This document shows positions 35,418 through 45,576 of a DNA stretch of 64,000 bases, piece after piece. The notes under the pieces are model-generated. The model was not told the origin of the DNA. It worked only from the letters and a program-made list of their open reading frames with translations, and ran no database searches. Positions within the stretch are counted from its first letter, which is position 1; each line of letters starts with the position of its first letter. A program made the translations under genes and the position numbers. The stretch is taken from assembly GCF_041320595.1 (NCBI RefSeq), contig NZ_CP166625.1, positions 372,001-436,000 of the forward strand. Reading direction: 5' to 3'. This stretch comes from Pleomorphomonas sp. PLEO (lineage in GTDB: Bacteria; Pseudomonadota; Alphaproteobacteria; Rhizobiales; Pleomorphomonadaceae).

Positions 35418-35720
35418 TCAGTGGGCGGCTGTTGCACCGGCCCGAGCCGGCCGAGCCGACTTGGCGCTCGCCTTTTGCGGCTCGGTGACGGAACGCGACA
35501 GGCCGACCCGTACCGACAAGGCGGCGAAAGCGGCAAGCTCGAATGCGGTTACGGCAAGCACGATCGAAAGAGCGATCTGCCATCCGGGCAACGCCAGCGT
35601 GGTGGCACCCACTGCTGCGCCACAGGCCACGACCGCTGCCAGGAAGATAAGTGGGACCAGGCGCACTCTCACACCGGCGACAAACCCTACCAAACCCGAC
35701 ATCGCGATAATGAACAGCAT
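35418..35720 (-). CDS. Small hydrophobic protein, three predicted membrane segments
   Basis: This 100-aa protein starts with three hydrophobic stretches (MLFIIAMSGLVGFVAG, LVPLIFLAAVVACGAAVGA, IALSIVLAVTAFELAAFAAL) and ends in a basic, alanine-rich tail. I do not recognise a family. ATG 35720 is supported by GGAG 8 bases upstream; TTG 35744 and ATG 35726 are less well placed. It occupies the place downstream of hisA where hisF is found in related genomes. It might be unrelated to histidine synthesis. The 244 bp between it and fpr hold no supported gene. Confidence 0.55.
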   Translation of the reverse strand: MLFIIAMSGLVGFVAGVRVRLVPLIFLAAVVACGAAVGATTLALPGWQIALSIVLAVTAFELAAFAALSVRVGLSRSVTEPQKASAKSARPARAGATAAH

Positions 35721-35850
35721 GGCCATACTCCGGACAAAGCCCAATACCCGGATTATGGCAGCTCGCGCTTAGGACCAGCTTACAACAATAGCTCAATTTT
35801 GATTGAATTTGCCGCGAGCTGTTGTCACGAAGCTATGATGTCACGGCAGA

Positions 35851-36585
35851 CTAAACTTCGGCCAGGCGTGCAAGAGCAGCGCGCGGGTCGAGGCGACCGT
35901 CATAAAGCGCTCGGCCGGTGATGGCACCGTTGAGGACCGCGGCCTCCGGCTGACAGAGCGCCTCGATGTCCGCCATCGAGGCGAGACCGCCTGAGGCGAT
36001 CACAGGAATCGACACGGCACGGGCGAGTGCCAGCGTCGCGGGAAGGTTGAGCCCTTTCAGCACGCCATCGCGATCGATGTCGGTGTAGACGATGGCGGCC
36101 ACCCCGGCATCCTCGAAGCGGCCGGCCAGTTCAACAGCGGTGAGCTCAGCACTTTCCGCCCACCCTTCCACAGCCACCTTGCCACCTCGGGCGTCGATGC
36201 CGACCACAACGCGGCCTGGAAAGGCTTTCGCGGCGGTCTTCACCAGCTCCGGATCGCGCAAGGCCACCGTTCCAAGAATGACGCGGGAAATGCCCTTGCT
36301 CAGCCATGTCTCGATGGCCGCCATATCACGAATGCCGCCACCAAGCTGGACGCGCATGCCGGATGCCACGGCCGCGAGAATGGCATCGACGGCCTCACCA
36401 TTGACCGAACGACCGGCAAAGGCGCCGTTGAGATCGACGACATGCAGCCACGGAAAGCCGATATCGCGGAAGGCACGAGCTTGGGCGGCCGGATCGGCGT
36501 TGTAGACGGTGGCGGCGTTCATATCGCCAAGCTTCAGCCGAACGCAGGCGCCGTCCTTGAGATCGATGGCGGGGTAAAGGATCAC
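35851..36585 (-). CDS. hisA: HisA, phosphoribosylformimino-AICAR phosphate isomerase
   Basis: This 244-aa (beta/alpha)8-barrel catalyses the fourth step of histidine synthesis, isomerising ProFAR to PRFAR. It begins [16 protein letters not shown] with the catalytic aspartate in the first strand, and ends with the second phosphate-binding motif IASGGLAS and [13 protein letters not shown] 36585 was chosen: it overlaps the hisH stop (GTGA), has GAGG 8 bases upstream and matches the usual N-terminus. GTG 36594 is the alternative. Confidence 0.95.
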   Translation of the reverse strand: MILYPAIDLKDGACVRLKLGDMNAATVYNADPAAQARAFRDIGFPWLHVVDLNGAFAGRSVNGEAVDAILAAVASGMRVQLGGGIRDMAAIETWLSKGISRVILGTVALRDPELVKTAAKAFPGRVVVGIDARGGKVAVEGWAESAELTAVELAGRFEDAGVAAIVYTDIDRDGVLKGLNLPATLALARAVSIPVIASGGLASMADIEALCQPEAAVLNGAITGRALYDGRLDPRAALARLAEV

Positions 36586-37229
36586 GGGCGCCACCTCAGG
36601 AAGTTGGCAATAAGGCCGAGGCCGAGCGTCTGGCTCTTTTCGGGATGAAACTGAGTACCGACGATGTTGTCGCGACCAACCATGGCGGTAACCGGACCGC
36701 CGTAGTCGGCAACGGCAACCAGGGCGTCGGCTTCGCGCAACGTCATGTGGTAGCTGTGAACGAAATAGGCATGGAGGCCTTTCTCGCCGGTCGGCAGCCC
36801 CTCCAGCAGAGCATGGGGCCGAATGAGATCGATGGTGTTCCAGCCCATGTGCGGCACCTTGAGCGCCGGATCGGCCGGTCTAATAGGTTCAACGTCGCCA
36901 TCGATCCAGCCGAGACCCTCGGTCACCGTCTTCTCGAGGCCGCGTCGCGCCATCAGCTGCATGCCGACGCAAATGCCAAGGAACGGCCGCCCTTTTTCGA
37001 TGATCGTCTCGGTCAACGCTTCGATCATGCCTGGAACGGCGGCGAGACCTGCCTTGCAATCGGCAAAGGCCCCGACACCCGGCAACACGACGCGGTCGGC
37101 GGTGCGAACGGCATGAGGATCGGCCGTGACCACAATCGTCGCGTCATTGGCGTCACGGGCAGCCCGCTCGAAAGCCTTGGCAGCCGACCGCAAATTGCCT
37201 GACCCATAATCGATAATGGCAACACTCAT
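36582..37229 (-). CDS. hisH: HisH, glutaminase subunit of imidazole glycerol phosphate synthase
   Basis: This 215-aa class I glutamine amidotransferase supplies ammonia to HisF. The nucleophile motif GICVGMQLM and the histidine/glutamate pair in FHPEKSQ are present, as is the N-terminal [12 protein letters not shown] 37229 is the natural start. It overlaps the DUF2628 gene by 4 bp and hisA by 4 bp. Its partner hisF is not in the window. Confidence 0.95.
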   Translation of the reverse strand: MSVAIIDYGSGNLRSAAKAFERAARDANDATIVVTADPHAVRTADRVVLPGVGAFADCKAGLAAVPGMIEALTETIIEKGRPFLGICVGMQLMARRGLEKTVTEGLGWIDGDVEPIRPADPALKVPHMGWNTIDLIRPHALLEGLPTGEKGLHAYFVHSYHMTLREADALVAVADYGGPVTAMVGRDNIVGTQFHPEKSQTLGLGLIANFLRWRP

Positions 37230-37699
37230 GGCCGCGCTCCGCTTTCGGGGAAGAGGCCGAGGACGCCCGGTGGGACACTCCTCGCAGGATGAAGAACGGG
37301 CGGTACCGGCGGCGAAGTCGGACGAGGCTGGGCAAGCCAAGTATCGAAGAAGCGTCGTTCGGCCGCCTCACGGTTCGGCCCTTCGACAACGACGCTTTCC
37401 CGGAACCCGCGCAACGCCAGTGTCAGACGGCGGATGTCATTGGCGGCGACGCCGGTGGCAAGCGCCAGGATCAGCTCGAAACCACCGCTGGTCACCGGCC
37501 CGAGCCAGCGTTCGGAAACGGTAATCAGCGTGGCGAGCACCAGCCAGCCAACAAGGCCGAGCCATTCGCGATATCTGAGGAACCACAGAGGTCCAAGCAG
37601 CAGAGCCCAGAAGGCAAAGCCATCGCGCACGAAGATGGAGCGGTCGGCTGCGACGTCCGGCGCGGCGTTGCGCGGCAGGTGAACACTGTAGATGGCCAT
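37226..37699 (-). CDS. DUF2628 membrane protein of the his operon
   Basis: This 157-aa protein belongs to the DUF2628 type: a short N-terminal segment, two or three hydrophobic stretches ([43 protein letters not shown]), then a cytoplasmic proline-rich tail. Its function is unknown, yet it lies between hisB and hisH in many Rhizobiales. ATG 37699 has GGAGG upstream. It overlaps hisH by 4 bp. Confidence 0.85.
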   Translation of the reverse strand: MAIYSVHLPRNAAPDVAADRSIFVRDGFAFWALLLGPLWFLRYREWLGLVGWLVLATLITVSERWLGPVTSGGFELILALATGVAANDIRRLTLALRGFRESVVVEGPNREAAERRFFDTWLAQPRPTSPPVPPVLHPARSVPPGVLGLFPESGARP

Positions 37700-37710
37700 C
37701 AATGCCTCCG

Positions 37711-38304
37711 TCAGGCTTCGAGCACACCCTTGGTGGACGGTACACGACCGCCCTGAGCCGGATCGACGGCAACGGCGAGGCGCAGAGCGCGGGCCAGTGC
37801 CTTGAAGCAGCTTTCAGCAATATGGTGATCGTTCGATCCGTAGAAGGTCTCGACGTGCAACGTCAGGCCAGCCTGCATGGCGAAGGCGCGAAACCATTCC
37901 TCGACGAGCTGTGTGTCGAAGCTGCCGATTTTCGGCGCGTGGAAGACAGTGCGGAAGACCAGATACGGTCGGCCGGAGATATCGACAACCACGCGGGACA
38001 ATGCTTCGTCGAGCGGCACCGTCACATCGGCATAGCGGCTGATGCCCGCCTTGTCGCCCAGTGCCTTGCGAAAACATTGGCCGAGTGCGATGCCGACATC
38101 CTCGACGGTGTGGTGATCATCGATGTGAAGGTCGCCCTTCGCCTTGATTTCAAGATCGATCAGACCATGGCGGGCGATCTGCGTCAGCATGTGGTCGAAG
38201 AAGCCGACACCGGTCGAGATGTCAGCCTCGCCGCGACCGTCAAGGTCGAGGCGGACGGAGATCTCGGTTTCGCGGGTCGAGCGGCTGAGGCTGGCCGTGC
38301 GCAT
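37711..38304 (-). CDS. hisB: HisB, imidazoleglycerol-phosphate dehydratase
   Basis: This 197-aa manganese enzyme dehydrates imidazole glycerol phosphate, the sixth step of histidine synthesis. The metal-binding motifs [14 protein letters not shown] and [11 protein letters not shown] and the C-terminal [18 protein letters not shown] are all present. It is the monofunctional form, without a phosphatase domain. It starts the cluster hisB-DUF2628-hisH-hisA on the minus strand. Confidence 0.96.
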   Translation of the reverse strand: MRTASLSRSTRETEISVRLDLDGRGEADISTGVGFFDHMLTQIARHGLIDLEIKAKGDLHIDDHHTVEDVGIALGQCFRKALGDKAGISRYADVTVPLDEALSRVVVDISGRPYLVFRTVFHAPKIGSFDTQLVEEWFRAFAMQAGLTLHVETFYGSNDHHIAESCFKALARALRLAVAVDPAQGGRVPSTKGVLEA

Positions 38305-38439
38305 GGCTCGCTGTCACTCCTGCGGCGGGAATAATGGGCTTCTATCAGGGGCAGGAAGAAATGAAAACGGGAAATGCCGCCCTTGGGGGACCGTGCCCTC
38401 CTAACAAGAGCCCAGGTTGCATTTCACCGAACAGTGAAT

Positions 38440-38468
38440 AGGACATGCCGGATCCGGCCTGTCCTTTT
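38440..38468 (+). terminator. Orphan plus-strand terminator upstream of the MFS gene
   Basis: AGGACA pairs with TGTCCT and GCCG pairs with CGGC around a GATC loop, followed by TTTT. No annotated plus-strand gene ends here. A 26-codon frame (38361-38441) with AGGAAGA just before its ATG ends beside the stem. The element may end a small RNA or a regulated leader of the transporter gene at 38582. Confidence 0.65.
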
Positions 38469-38581
38469 AGCACTCGATGCCGCATGAGAAGTGCCGATGC
38501 CGCTACGCGCGGCAACCGCCTGGACAGCGGACGTCCGGTGGCGGTTGGCTTCATCGTCCGCCTTTTCGTTTGCCCTTTCCG

Positions 38582-40006
38582 ATGACTGATACGCCTGTCC
38601 TTCCCGCTGTAGCTCTCACCCGTTATTCGCCGGCGATCGCGCTTACCATGGCGGCGATCGGCTTCATGCAGATCCTCGATAGCGCCATCATCAACACGTC
38701 ACTCCCGACGATGGCGCACGCCTTTGGCGTAACGACGATCGATTTATCGCTGGCGGTTACCGCTTACGTGCTGGCGGCAGCCGCCGCTTCGCCCCTCGCC
38801 AACTGGCTGTCGGACCGGTTTGGAGCGCGCGACGTACTGGTGGCGGCGCTGGTGGCCTTCACGCTGTCATCAGTGTGGTGCGCGCTCTGTCAAACATTGC
38901 CGGAACTGATCTTCGCACGGGTGGTGCAAGGGGTCGGCGGCGCCCTGTTGCTGCCAGTCGGCACGGCGGTGGTGATGCGTCGAGCCGCCAGGGCGGACTT
39001 CGTGCGCGCCACGGCACTGATGGTCTGGCCAGCCCTGATGGCGCCGATCGTGGGGCCGGTGCTCGGCGGCTTCATCACCGAGCATCTGAGCTGGCGTTGG
39101 AACTTCTGGCTCAATCTACCCCTTGGCGTCTGCGGGATGCTGGCAATTCTCCGTCTGGTACCGAACGAGCGCGAGACGAGCCCCCGGCGGCTCGATGTCG
39201 TCGGCTTCCTTCTGTGCGCTACTAGCCTGACGGCGCTGCTGTCCGGCTTCCAGCGCTCGGCAGAGACTGGAAGCGAGCGGACCATAGCGCTGACGATGAT
39301 CGGCGTCGGCGCTCTCCTCGGTATCGCTGCCATCCGCCATCTGAGGCGCCATCCGGAACCGCTGCTGTCGCTTGCCGCGCTGTCGCGGCCCAGCCTCAGC
39401 TATGCCTTTCATCCCGGTGGTCTTTATCGCGTACTGTTCTCGGCGGCACCGTTCCTGCTTCCCTTGTGGTTCCAGCTTGGCTTCGGACTATCGCCGGCAT
39501 CGGCCGGACTATGGGTGCTGGTTTATTTCGTCGGCAATCTCGGCATCAAGTTCATTACCACGCCGCTGATGCGGCGGTTCGGCTTCCGCCGATTGCTCAT
39601 CGGCGACGGCGTACTGGTGGCTCTGTCGATGGTGGCCTGCGCCCTGGTCGGCTCGCTTGACCAGCCTTTCTTGGTGGTGCTGATCCTGCTGTTTGCCGGC
39701 AGCGTTCGCTCGGTGCAACTGACCACGCTGACGGCATTGGCTTTCGCCGACGTACCCGGTGCCGAGCGCGGCAATGCCTCCAACCTGATCGCCATGATGC
39801 AACAGGCGACGCAAGCCGCCGGTGTCGCGGTTGCCGCGTTCAGCCTATCGGCCCTGCAAGCCGCCATGGGTAGTGAGGAAATAGGCCTCCGCGAACTTCA
39901 GGGCACGTTCTGGATCATGGCGGCGCTGGCGCTGGTCGGCACCCTCACAGCGCTTCGAGTACCCGACGCTTTCGGCCGAGAGGTCAGCGGAGCCGGCGAT
40001 CGCTAG
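38582..40006 (+). CDS. MFS transporter, DHA2 (EmrB/QacA) family
   Basis: This 474-aa inner-membrane protein has about 14 hydrophobic segments. The family signature near the first helix ([19 protein letters not shown]), the motif A-like [11 protein letters not shown] and motif C-like GPVLGGFI are visible. Such proteins expel drugs or organic cations with protons. ATG 38582 begins the conserved region, but no good ribosome-binding site precedes it, so the start is tentative. There is no periplasmic adaptor gene next to it. It overlaps queG by 23 bp at convergent 3' ends. Confidence 0.88.
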   Translation: MTDTPVLPAVALTRYSPAIALTMAAIGFMQILDSAIINTSLPTMAHAFGVTTIDLSLAVTAYVLAAAAASPLANWLSDRFGARDVLVAALVAFTLSSVWCALCQTLPELIFARVVQGVGGALLLPVGTAVVMRRAARADFVRATALMVWPALMAPIVGPVLGGFITEHLSWRWNFWLNLPLGVCGMLAILRLVPNERETSPRRLDVVGFLLCATSLTALLSGFQRSAETGSERTIALTMIGVGALLGIAAIRHLRRHPEPLLSLAALSRPSLSYAFHPGGLYRVLFSAAPFLLPLWFQLGFGLSPASAGLWVLVYFVGNLGIKFITTPLMRRFGFRRLLIGDGVLVALSMVACALVGSLDQPFLVVLILLFAGSVRSVQLTTLTALAFADVPGAERGNASNLIAMMQQATQAAGVAVAAFSLSALQAAMGSEEIGLRELQGTFWIMAALALVGTLTALRVPDAFGREVSGAGDR

Positions 40007-41027
40007 CGTCCAGCGGGAGAAGGCGATCCTGCGCCCATCTTGCAGCCTCAGCGACAATCGGATCGAGATCTTCGACAAGTGGCGCCAACGCCGGAATCAG
40101 CGCCGGGTCGCCGGAGTTGCCGATGGCGATCGCGACATTGCGGACGAAGCGATTCCGGCCGATGCGCTTTACCGGCGATCCGGCGAACAATGCACGGAAG
40201 GCCGCGTCATCCAGTGCCGCGAGAGCGGCGAGCGACGGCGCCGTCAGCTCCGGGCGCGGTCTCAGCTTCATCTCGGCAGCTTCGCTCGCAAACTTGTTCC
40301 AGGGACAGACGGCCAGGCAATCATCGCAGCCATAGATGCGATTCCCAATCAGCGGTCTCAACTCCTCCGGAATGGGGCCAGCGTGCTCGATGGTGAGATA
40401 GGAGACGCAGCGCCGCGCGTCGATCTGATAGGGCGCAGGCAGAGCACCCGTCGGACAGGCGTCAAGGCAGCGGCGGCAGGCGCCGCAATGGTCCGCGGAC
40501 GGCTCGTTCGGCGGCAGATCGGCGGCCGACAGGATCACCCCGAGAAACAGCCAGGAGCCAAAGTCGCGCGAGACGAGGTTGGTGTGCTTGCCCTGCCAGC
40601 CCATCCCCGCCAGCGCGGCAAGCGGCTTTTCCATCAAGGGCGCGGTATCAACGAAGACCTTGACGTCGGCGCTTGTATCGCGGGCGATGAGGCCCGCCAC
40701 TTCCTTGAGGCGCCCCTTCAGGACGTCATGATAGTCGCGATGGCGGGCATAGACGGAAATGTTGCCAACGCTGGGCCTTGCAAGATTGTCCAACGGATCG
40801 CCATCCGGGCCATAATTCATTGCAAGCACGACGGCTGATCGTGCCTCCGGCCATAGGACGCGCGGGTCAGACCGCCGTTCGATGGTCTCTTCCATCCAAG
40901 CCATCGAGCCATGGCGACCGAGGTCAACAAACGAGCGCAATCGGCGCGCGGCGTCTCCGAGCCGATCGACCGGCGCAACACCGATCGCCGAGAACCCGAG
41001 ATCGCGAGCGCGGGCTCGCCAGTTCAC
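39984..41027 (-). CDS. queG: QueG, epoxyqueuosine reductase
   Basis: This 347-aa cobalamin and iron-sulfur protein performs the last step of queuosine synthesis, reducing epoxyqueuosine in the wobble position of tRNA. Two [4Fe-4S] motifs, [14 protein letters not shown] and [10 protein letters not shown], are present, with the RYARHRDYH-like segment [14 protein letters not shown] before them. The C-terminal tail contains a HEAT-like repeat ([23 protein letters not shown]). GTG 41027 has GGGAG upstream; TTG 41045 is possible. The GST gene lies 24 bp upstream. Confidence 0.94.
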   Translation of the reverse strand: MNWRARARDLGFSAIGVAPVDRLGDAARRLRSFVDLGRHGSMAWMEETIERRSDPRVLWPEARSAVVLAMNYGPDGDPLDNLARPSVGNISVYARHRDYHDVLKGRLKEVAGLIARDTSADVKVFVDTAPLMEKPLAALAGMGWQGKHTNLVSRDFGSWLFLGVILSAADLPPNEPSADHCGACRRCLDACPTGALPAPYQIDARRCVSYLTIEHAGPIPEELRPLIGNRIYGCDDCLAVCPWNKFASEAAEMKLRPRPELTAPSLAALAALDDAAFRALFAGSPVKRIGRNRFVRNVAIAIGNSGDPALIPALAPLVEDLDPIVAEAARWAQDRLLPLDASDRRLR

Positions 41028-41051
41028 GAGAGCGCTCCCTGGCAAGCAGAC

Positions 41052-41744
41052 TCAGAAATCGAGATTGGTGTAGATCGGCGCGGCCGGCAAGCCAGCCAGG
41101 CGATCGGCCAGCAACGTCCGGAAGGTTGGGCGCGACTTGATCCGGGCATACCAATACTTGGCATTGAGATCCTCGTCCCAGGGAACGTCGCCGACGTAGT
41201 CCACCACCGAAAATTCGGCGGCGGCGGCGAGGTCGGCAAAGGTGAGCTGCTCGCCGGACAGCCAGTTGCGCGAACCGGACAGCCAGCCGATGTAGTGAAG
41301 GTGATGCTTGATGTTGACGCGGGCAACCCTCAGCACCTGATTGTCGGGCGAACCACCACCCAACTCCCGTGGCAGCTCCAGCTTCATGATCTTTTCGTGC
41401 TGGAAATACTGCACCGCTTCTTCGTGCGTCTTGTGCAGAAACCAGTCGACCAGGCGGCGCATTTCGGCGCGCGCCTCTGGATGGTTGGGCATCAGGCGAC
41501 GGTCACCAAGGGCATAGCCCCGCGTTTCGTCGACATATTCCATGATCGGGCCAGGACCGATGATCGGGGGGCCGTCGTTCTCGACCAGAACAGGCACGCC
41601 GCCGGCGGGATTGAGCTCAAGAAATTCCGGCCGCCGTTCCCACGTCTTCTCGACGACGAGTTCCACCTTGGCGTCGTGTTCGGCCAGCATCAGCCGCACA
41701 AAGCGCGAGGTGGTAGAAAATGGATGATGATAAAGCTTGAGCAT
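41052..41744 (-). CDS. Glutathione S-transferase family protein
   Basis: This 230-aa protein has the thioredoxin-like GST N-terminal domain (MLKLYHHPFSTTSRFVRLMLAEHDAKVELV with the NPAGGVPVLVENDG cis-proline region) and an alpha-helical C-terminal domain (LTFADLAAAAEFSVVDYVGDVPWD). The catalytic serine or tyrosine position is likely in STTSR. Substrate unknown. It is placed immediately upstream of queG, an arrangement often seen in this order. Confidence 0.9.
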   Translation of the reverse strand: MLKLYHHPFSTTSRFVRLMLAEHDAKVELVVEKTWERRPEFLELNPAGGVPVLVENDGPPIIGPGPIMEYVDETRGYALGDRRLMPNHPEARAEMRRLVDWFLHKTHEEAVQYFQHEKIMKLELPRELGGGSPDNQVLRVARVNIKHHLHYIGWLSGSRNWLSGEQLTFADLAAAAEFSVVDYVGDVPWDEDLNAKYWYARIKSRPTFRTLLADRLAGLPAAPIYTNLDF

Positions 41745-41949
41745 CGTGAACCCAGGTCGTCGGCGGTGCCGACGTCAAGACAGAGGGTGGTAATGGAGCG
41801 CCAGGGTTATCCAGCGTCGCCCCGCGCCTTTCCGATTCGGACCGGCAGCGGAGCCGCGAGGCTGGCCTATAGAACCGACGCCATGTATGAACAACTGGTT
41901 ATCAACTCAACCATTCGCTCCACCCATTTTTGACCGAAAGCTTCGCGAC

Positions 41950-42759
41950 ATGGATCTGACGGGCCTCATTCAAGCGCTTCTCCTCGGTATCATTGAAGGT
42001 ATCACCGAGTTCCTGCCGATTTCCAGCACCGGCCATCTCATTATCGCCGAACAATGGCTCGGCGCGCGTTCCGATATGTTCAACATCGTCATCCAGGCCG
42101 GTGCCATATTGGCGGTAACGGTGATCTACTGGCAGCGGCTCCTCGGGTTTCTGACCGGCTGGCGTGACCCAGAAACGAGGCTTTATCTCGGCAAACTGAT
42201 CGTCGCTTTTCTCGTCACGTCCGTGCTGGGTCTTATTGCCAAGAAACTCGGCTTCAAGCTGCCGGAAACCGTGGTGCCGATCGCCTGGGCGCTGGTGATT
42301 GGTGGCTTCTGGATGATACTCGCCGAGCATTATGCCGCCAAACGGCCGGAAAGCCGCCACATCAGCTGGACAACCGCCGTGGTGGTCGGCATCGCGCAGG
42401 TGGTGGCCGGCGTTTTTCCCGGCACGTCGCGCTCGGCTGCGACCATCTTCGCAGCCATGCTGCTCGGCACCGGCAACCGGGCAGCGGCCACCGAGTTCGC
42501 TTTCCTGGTCGGCATTCCCACCATGTACGCGGCGAGCGCTTTCGAGATCATCGCCACGCTGAAGGACGGCGCCGCGACGGCCGGTGAGAATTGGCTCGCT
42601 CTCGCCATTGCCTTTATCGCCTCGGCGATCACCGCCTTCGTCTCGGTGAAGTGGCTGCTGGGTTACATCCAGACCAACCGCTTCACCGCCTTTGCCGTCT
42701 ACCGCGTGTTGTTCGGTGGGCTGCTGTTCGCTCTGATCCTGACCGGCTGGGTCAACTGA
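41950..42759 (+). CDS. uppP: Undecaprenyl-diphosphatase
   Basis: This 269-aa inner-membrane enzyme regenerates undecaprenyl phosphate, the lipid carrier of cell-wall sugars, by removing one phosphate from the diphosphate. The two BacA/UppP signatures are clear: EGITEFLPISSTGHLI near the N-terminus and FPGTSRSAATI in the middle. About eight hydrophobic segments follow the expected pattern. ATG 41950 starts the conserved part; the ribosome-binding site is weak. Its 3' end nearly abuts the convergent gene at 42770. Confidence 0.95.
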   Translation: MDLTGLIQALLLGIIEGITEFLPISSTGHLIIAEQWLGARSDMFNIVIQAGAILAVTVIYWQRLLGFLTGWRDPETRLYLGKLIVAFLVTSVLGLIAKKLGFKLPETVVPIAWALVIGGFWMILAEHYAAKRPESRHISWTTAVVVGIAQVVAGVFPGTSRSAATIFAAMLLGTGNRAAATEFAFLVGIPTMYAASAFEIIATLKDGAATAGENWLALAIAFIASAITAFVSVKWLLGYIQTNRFTAFAVYRVLFGGLLFALILTGWVN

Positions 42760-42769
42760 CCCGCTGGCT

Positions 42770-43750
42770 TCAGGCCGGAAGACCATCTCGGTCGTATTGA
42801 CCGTGCGGGCGGAAACGAACGGCATATTCAGGCAATACGGCACCGAGCGATGTCGGTGCGATGCCTAAGGCTTCGAGTGTGCGGCCCTCGCCGATGGCGG
42901 CGGCCGACACCACGCTTCCCACCTTCAGGAGCTCGACCTGGTCCGGCGTCAAAGGTGCGCCGGGCAGCCAGGCCGAAAGACGGGCAGCCAGCGTCGCGAG
43001 ACCGAAGGGAATCGTCAGCAGATGCGGCTGGCGACCGGTTTCGGCGAGCAAACGTTCGATAATGGCGCGGAAGGTGAGCACCTCGGGTCCGCCCAATTCA
43101 TAAATGCGCCCCCCCGCTACATGTCCTTCGACAGCGCGCGCAACTGCCTCGGCCACGTCACCGACGAATACAGGCTGCAGGCGCGTCAAGCCGCCACCGA
43201 TCAGCGGCATCACCGGGCTCCGCGCGGAAAGCCCGCCGAACATATTGATGAAATGGTCCTCGGGTCCGAAGACTACCGACGGCCTCAACACCACCGCGTC
43301 CTTCACGACATCGAGCACCGCTGCTTCGCCGGCCGCCTTGGTCCGTGCATAGACCGAACGGGAGGCAGCATCGGCGCCGATGGCCGAAACATGGACGAGA
43401 CGGGTGATACCGGCGGCGGCCGACGCCTCGGCGACGGCGCGGGCGCCGAAGGCCTGCACGGCGGCGTAGGTTTGGCGGCCGGAAGCGGAAAGGATGCCAA
43501 CGAGGTTGACGACGGCGTCGGAGCCGCTGACCGCCCGGTCCACCGAGGCGCGGTAGCGCAGATTAGCCTGCATCGGCATGATCTGGCCGACACCGCCCAG
43601 TGGCTGCAGATGCGCGGCGAGGTCCGGCCGCCGACAGGCCGCGCGAATGCGCCAACCGCGCGCGGCCAGCGCCCGCACCACGTGACGGCCGATGAAGCCG
43701 GAGGCGCCGAAGACGGTAACGACCGGCGGTTCTTCTCGAACGAGGGGCAT
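42770..43750 (-). CDS. Complex I NDUFA9-like NAD-binding protein
   Basis: This 326-aa member of the atypical short-chain dehydrogenase/epimerase group has an N-terminal Rossmann motif VFGASGFIGRHVVRALAARG and the family pattern RLVHVSAIGAD followed by YARTKAAGE. Proteins of this type resemble the NDUFA9 accessory subunit of complex I and are widespread in alphaproteobacteria. ATG 43750 has GGAAGGGA upstream. The true substrate, if any, is unknown. Confidence 0.85.
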   Translation of the reverse strand: MPLVREEPPVVTVFGASGFIGRHVVRALAARGWRIRAACRRPDLAAHLQPLGGVGQIMPMQANLRYRASVDRAVSGSDAVVNLVGILSASGRQTYAAVQAFGARAVAEASAAAGITRLVHVSAIGADAASRSVYARTKAAGEAAVLDVVKDAVVLRPSVVFGPEDHFINMFGGLSARSPVMPLIGGGLTRLQPVFVGDVAEAVARAVEGHVAGGRIYELGGPEVLTFRAIIERLLAETGRQPHLLTIPFGLATLAARLSAWLPGAPLTPDQVELLKVGSVVSAAAIGEGRTLEALGIAPTSLGAVLPEYAVRFRPHGQYDRDGLPA

Positions 43751-43931
43751 GACGATCCCTTCCTGCGTATTGTTGCAACGGACGATCCCGGACCTCCGGG
43801 GTGCCGGCCGCGGCGCAGCGGGCCGAGCCAGTAAAACCAAGTTATTACGGCAGGATGCTGCGCCCTGTACAGACCGGACAGCGTAGCATTCCGTAACCGG
43901 CGCAATTTGTCGATGAGGATCGAAATGGCGG

Positions 43932-43960
43932 TTGACAACACGGCGTCGACCCCGTATTCA
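43932..43960 (+). promoter_or_regulatory. Sigma-70 promoter of tRNA-Leu
   Basis: A consensus TTGACA (43932-43937) and TATTCA (43955-43960) are separated by exactly 17 bp, placing the start about 16 bases before the tRNA. Confidence 0.8.
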
Positions 43961-43982
43961 GCCGCCAGCCGACGACCCCTGT

Positions 43983-44067
43983 GCCCAGGTGGCGGAATTG
44001 GTAGACGCGCACGGTTCAGGTCCGTGTGCCGCGAGGCGTGAAGGTTCGAGTCCTTTCCTGGGCACCA
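43983..44067 (+). tRNA. tRNA-Leu (anticodon CAG)
   Basis: The 85-base gene folds as a class II tRNA. Acceptor stem GCCCAGG (43983-43989) pairs with CCTGGGC (44057-44063); discriminator A and an encoded CCA end at 44067. The anticodon arm CACGG-TTCAGGT-CCGTG gives CAG. A variable arm (TGCCGCGAGGCGT region) precedes the T-loop GTTCGAGTC. It reads CUG codons. Confidence 0.98.
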
Positions 44068-44123
44068 TCGTCGATCTCTGAGATTGGCGAACGTCTGGTT
44101 TCTTATTTCTGGATCCAATGAGC

Positions 44124-44147
44124 AACCTGCCATCCGGCAGGTTTTTT
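44124..44147 (+). terminator. Terminator of tRNA-Leu
   Basis: AACCTGCC pairs with GGCAGGTT around ATCC and is followed by a T-run, 57 bases after the tRNA. Confidence 0.9.
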
Positions 44148-44307
44148 CATGTCTGCGCCCATCGCGGGACAGCCTTGCAGCGTATCGTTTTAGAACCGTT
44201 CCAGACTTGTCGAAAATCGTGAATTTGACTAGTCCCTTACGGGTAGATCGACAAGCGTCGGCGCGGTTTGGAGCCGCGACGAAGGCCTTACCCGAGGACA
44301 GTATTCA

Positions 44308-45495
44308 ATGATTGCCCAGCGCATTACCGACGACATCCATTCGCTTCGTGCCATCGATTGGGATCGCAAGCTGTTCGACGAGCTGGTGCCGCTGCCTGAG
44401 GGAACGACTTACAATTCCTACCTCGTCCGTGGCCGGGACAAGACTGCGCTGATCGATACCGTTTATCCGCCCAAGGCCGAGGAACTGATCGCCGCATTGA
44501 AGGCAACAGGCGTCGACCGACTGGATTATATCGTCGCCAACCACGCCGAGCAGGACCACACCGGCTCGATTCCGGCGCTCCTCGACCTCTTCCCCGAGGC
44601 GAAAGTCGTAACGAATGCCAAGTGCAAGCGCTTCATCCTCGACACGCTTCCAGTCGATCGCGACGCCTTCGTCACCGTGCGGGACGGCGACAGCCTCGAT
44701 CTCGGCGGCAAGACGCTCTCGTTCCATCTGACGCCTTGGGTGCATTGGCCGGACACCATGGTGACCTTCGCTGTCGAAGATCGAATCGCTTTCACCTGCG
44801 ACTTCCTCGGCGCCCACCTCGCCACCACCGAGCTGTTCGCCCATGACGAGGCCCAAGTCGCCATATCCGCCAAGCGCTATTACGCCGAGATCATGATGCC
44901 CTACCGCGGCTTCTCGGCCGAGGCGCTCCAAAAGGTCGAGGCGCTTGGTCCGTTGTTTGTGGCACCCAGCCATGGCCCGGTGCATGACCGCCCGGCTTTC
45001 ATCTTCGATCTCTATCGCGGCTGGACATGCGACAAGGTCAAGCCGCTGGTGGTCATTCCTTATGTGTCTATGTACGAGAGCACGGCAAAGATGGTGGCCC
45101 TGTTGGTCGACCGTCTCACGGAGCGTGGCGTCGCCGCGCAGCCGATCAGCGTCGTCGACCTCGACAGTGGCGCGCTTGCCATGAGCGTGATCGACGCCTC
45201 CACCATCGTCTTCGCGTCCCCGACCGTGCTATCCGGTCCGCATCCCAGTCTTGCCGCGGCGGCCATTCTGATCAATGCACTGGCTCCCAAGACGCGCAAG
45301 GTGGCGGTGATGGGCTCCTTCGGCTGGGAGGGCAACTTGCCTGATCAGGTGATTGCCCTGCTGCCTCGTCTCAAGGCGGAGGTTTTGGCGCCCGTCATGA
45401 CCAAAGGCTTGCCGCGCGAAGAAACACTCGAAGAAATCGCCCGACTCGCCGACGACATCGCGGGGCTCAGCATCGCTGAAGCGGCTGCGGCCTGA
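44308..45495 (+). CDS. Flavodiiron protein (FprA / A-type flavoprotein)
   Basis: This 395-aa enzyme reduces O2 to water or NO to N2O, protecting anaerobic metabolism. The metallo-beta-lactamase-like domain holds the diiron ligands H79-x-E81-x-D83 (NHAEQDHTGS), H near WVHWPD, D in FTCDFLGAH and H in APSHGP. The C-terminal flavodoxin domain binds FMN (YVSMYESTAKMV, ASPTVLSGPHPS). There is no rubredoxin domain, so an external donor is needed. The start codon ATG 44308 has CGAGGACAG upstream. A terminator follows at 45577. It may protect the oxygen-labile PFOR encoded upstream; that link is inferred. Confidence 0.92.
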   Translation: MIAQRITDDIHSLRAIDWDRKLFDELVPLPEGTTYNSYLVRGRDKTALIDTVYPPKAEELIAALKATGVDRLDYIVANHAEQDHTGSIPALLDLFPEAKVVTNAKCKRFILDTLPVDRDAFVTVRDGDSLDLGGKTLSFHLTPWVHWPDTMVTFAVEDRIAFTCDFLGAHLATTELFAHDEAQVAISAKRYYAEIMMPYRGFSAEALQKVEALGPLFVAPSHGPVHDRPAFIFDLYRGWTCDKVKPLVVIPYVSMYESTAKMVALLVDRLTERGVAAQPISVVDLDSGALAMSVIDASTIVFASPTVLSGPHPSLAAAAILINALAPKTRKVAVMGSFGWEGNLPDQVIALLPRLKAEVLAPVMTKGLPREETLEEIARLADDIAGLSIAEAAAA

Positions 45496-45576
45496 TCGCG
45501 CGAACGTTAGGCGGCCACGACATAATTTCCTTGCACTGTGTCGCCTGCCGTTCGCATATACGGCGGATGTTTCCTG

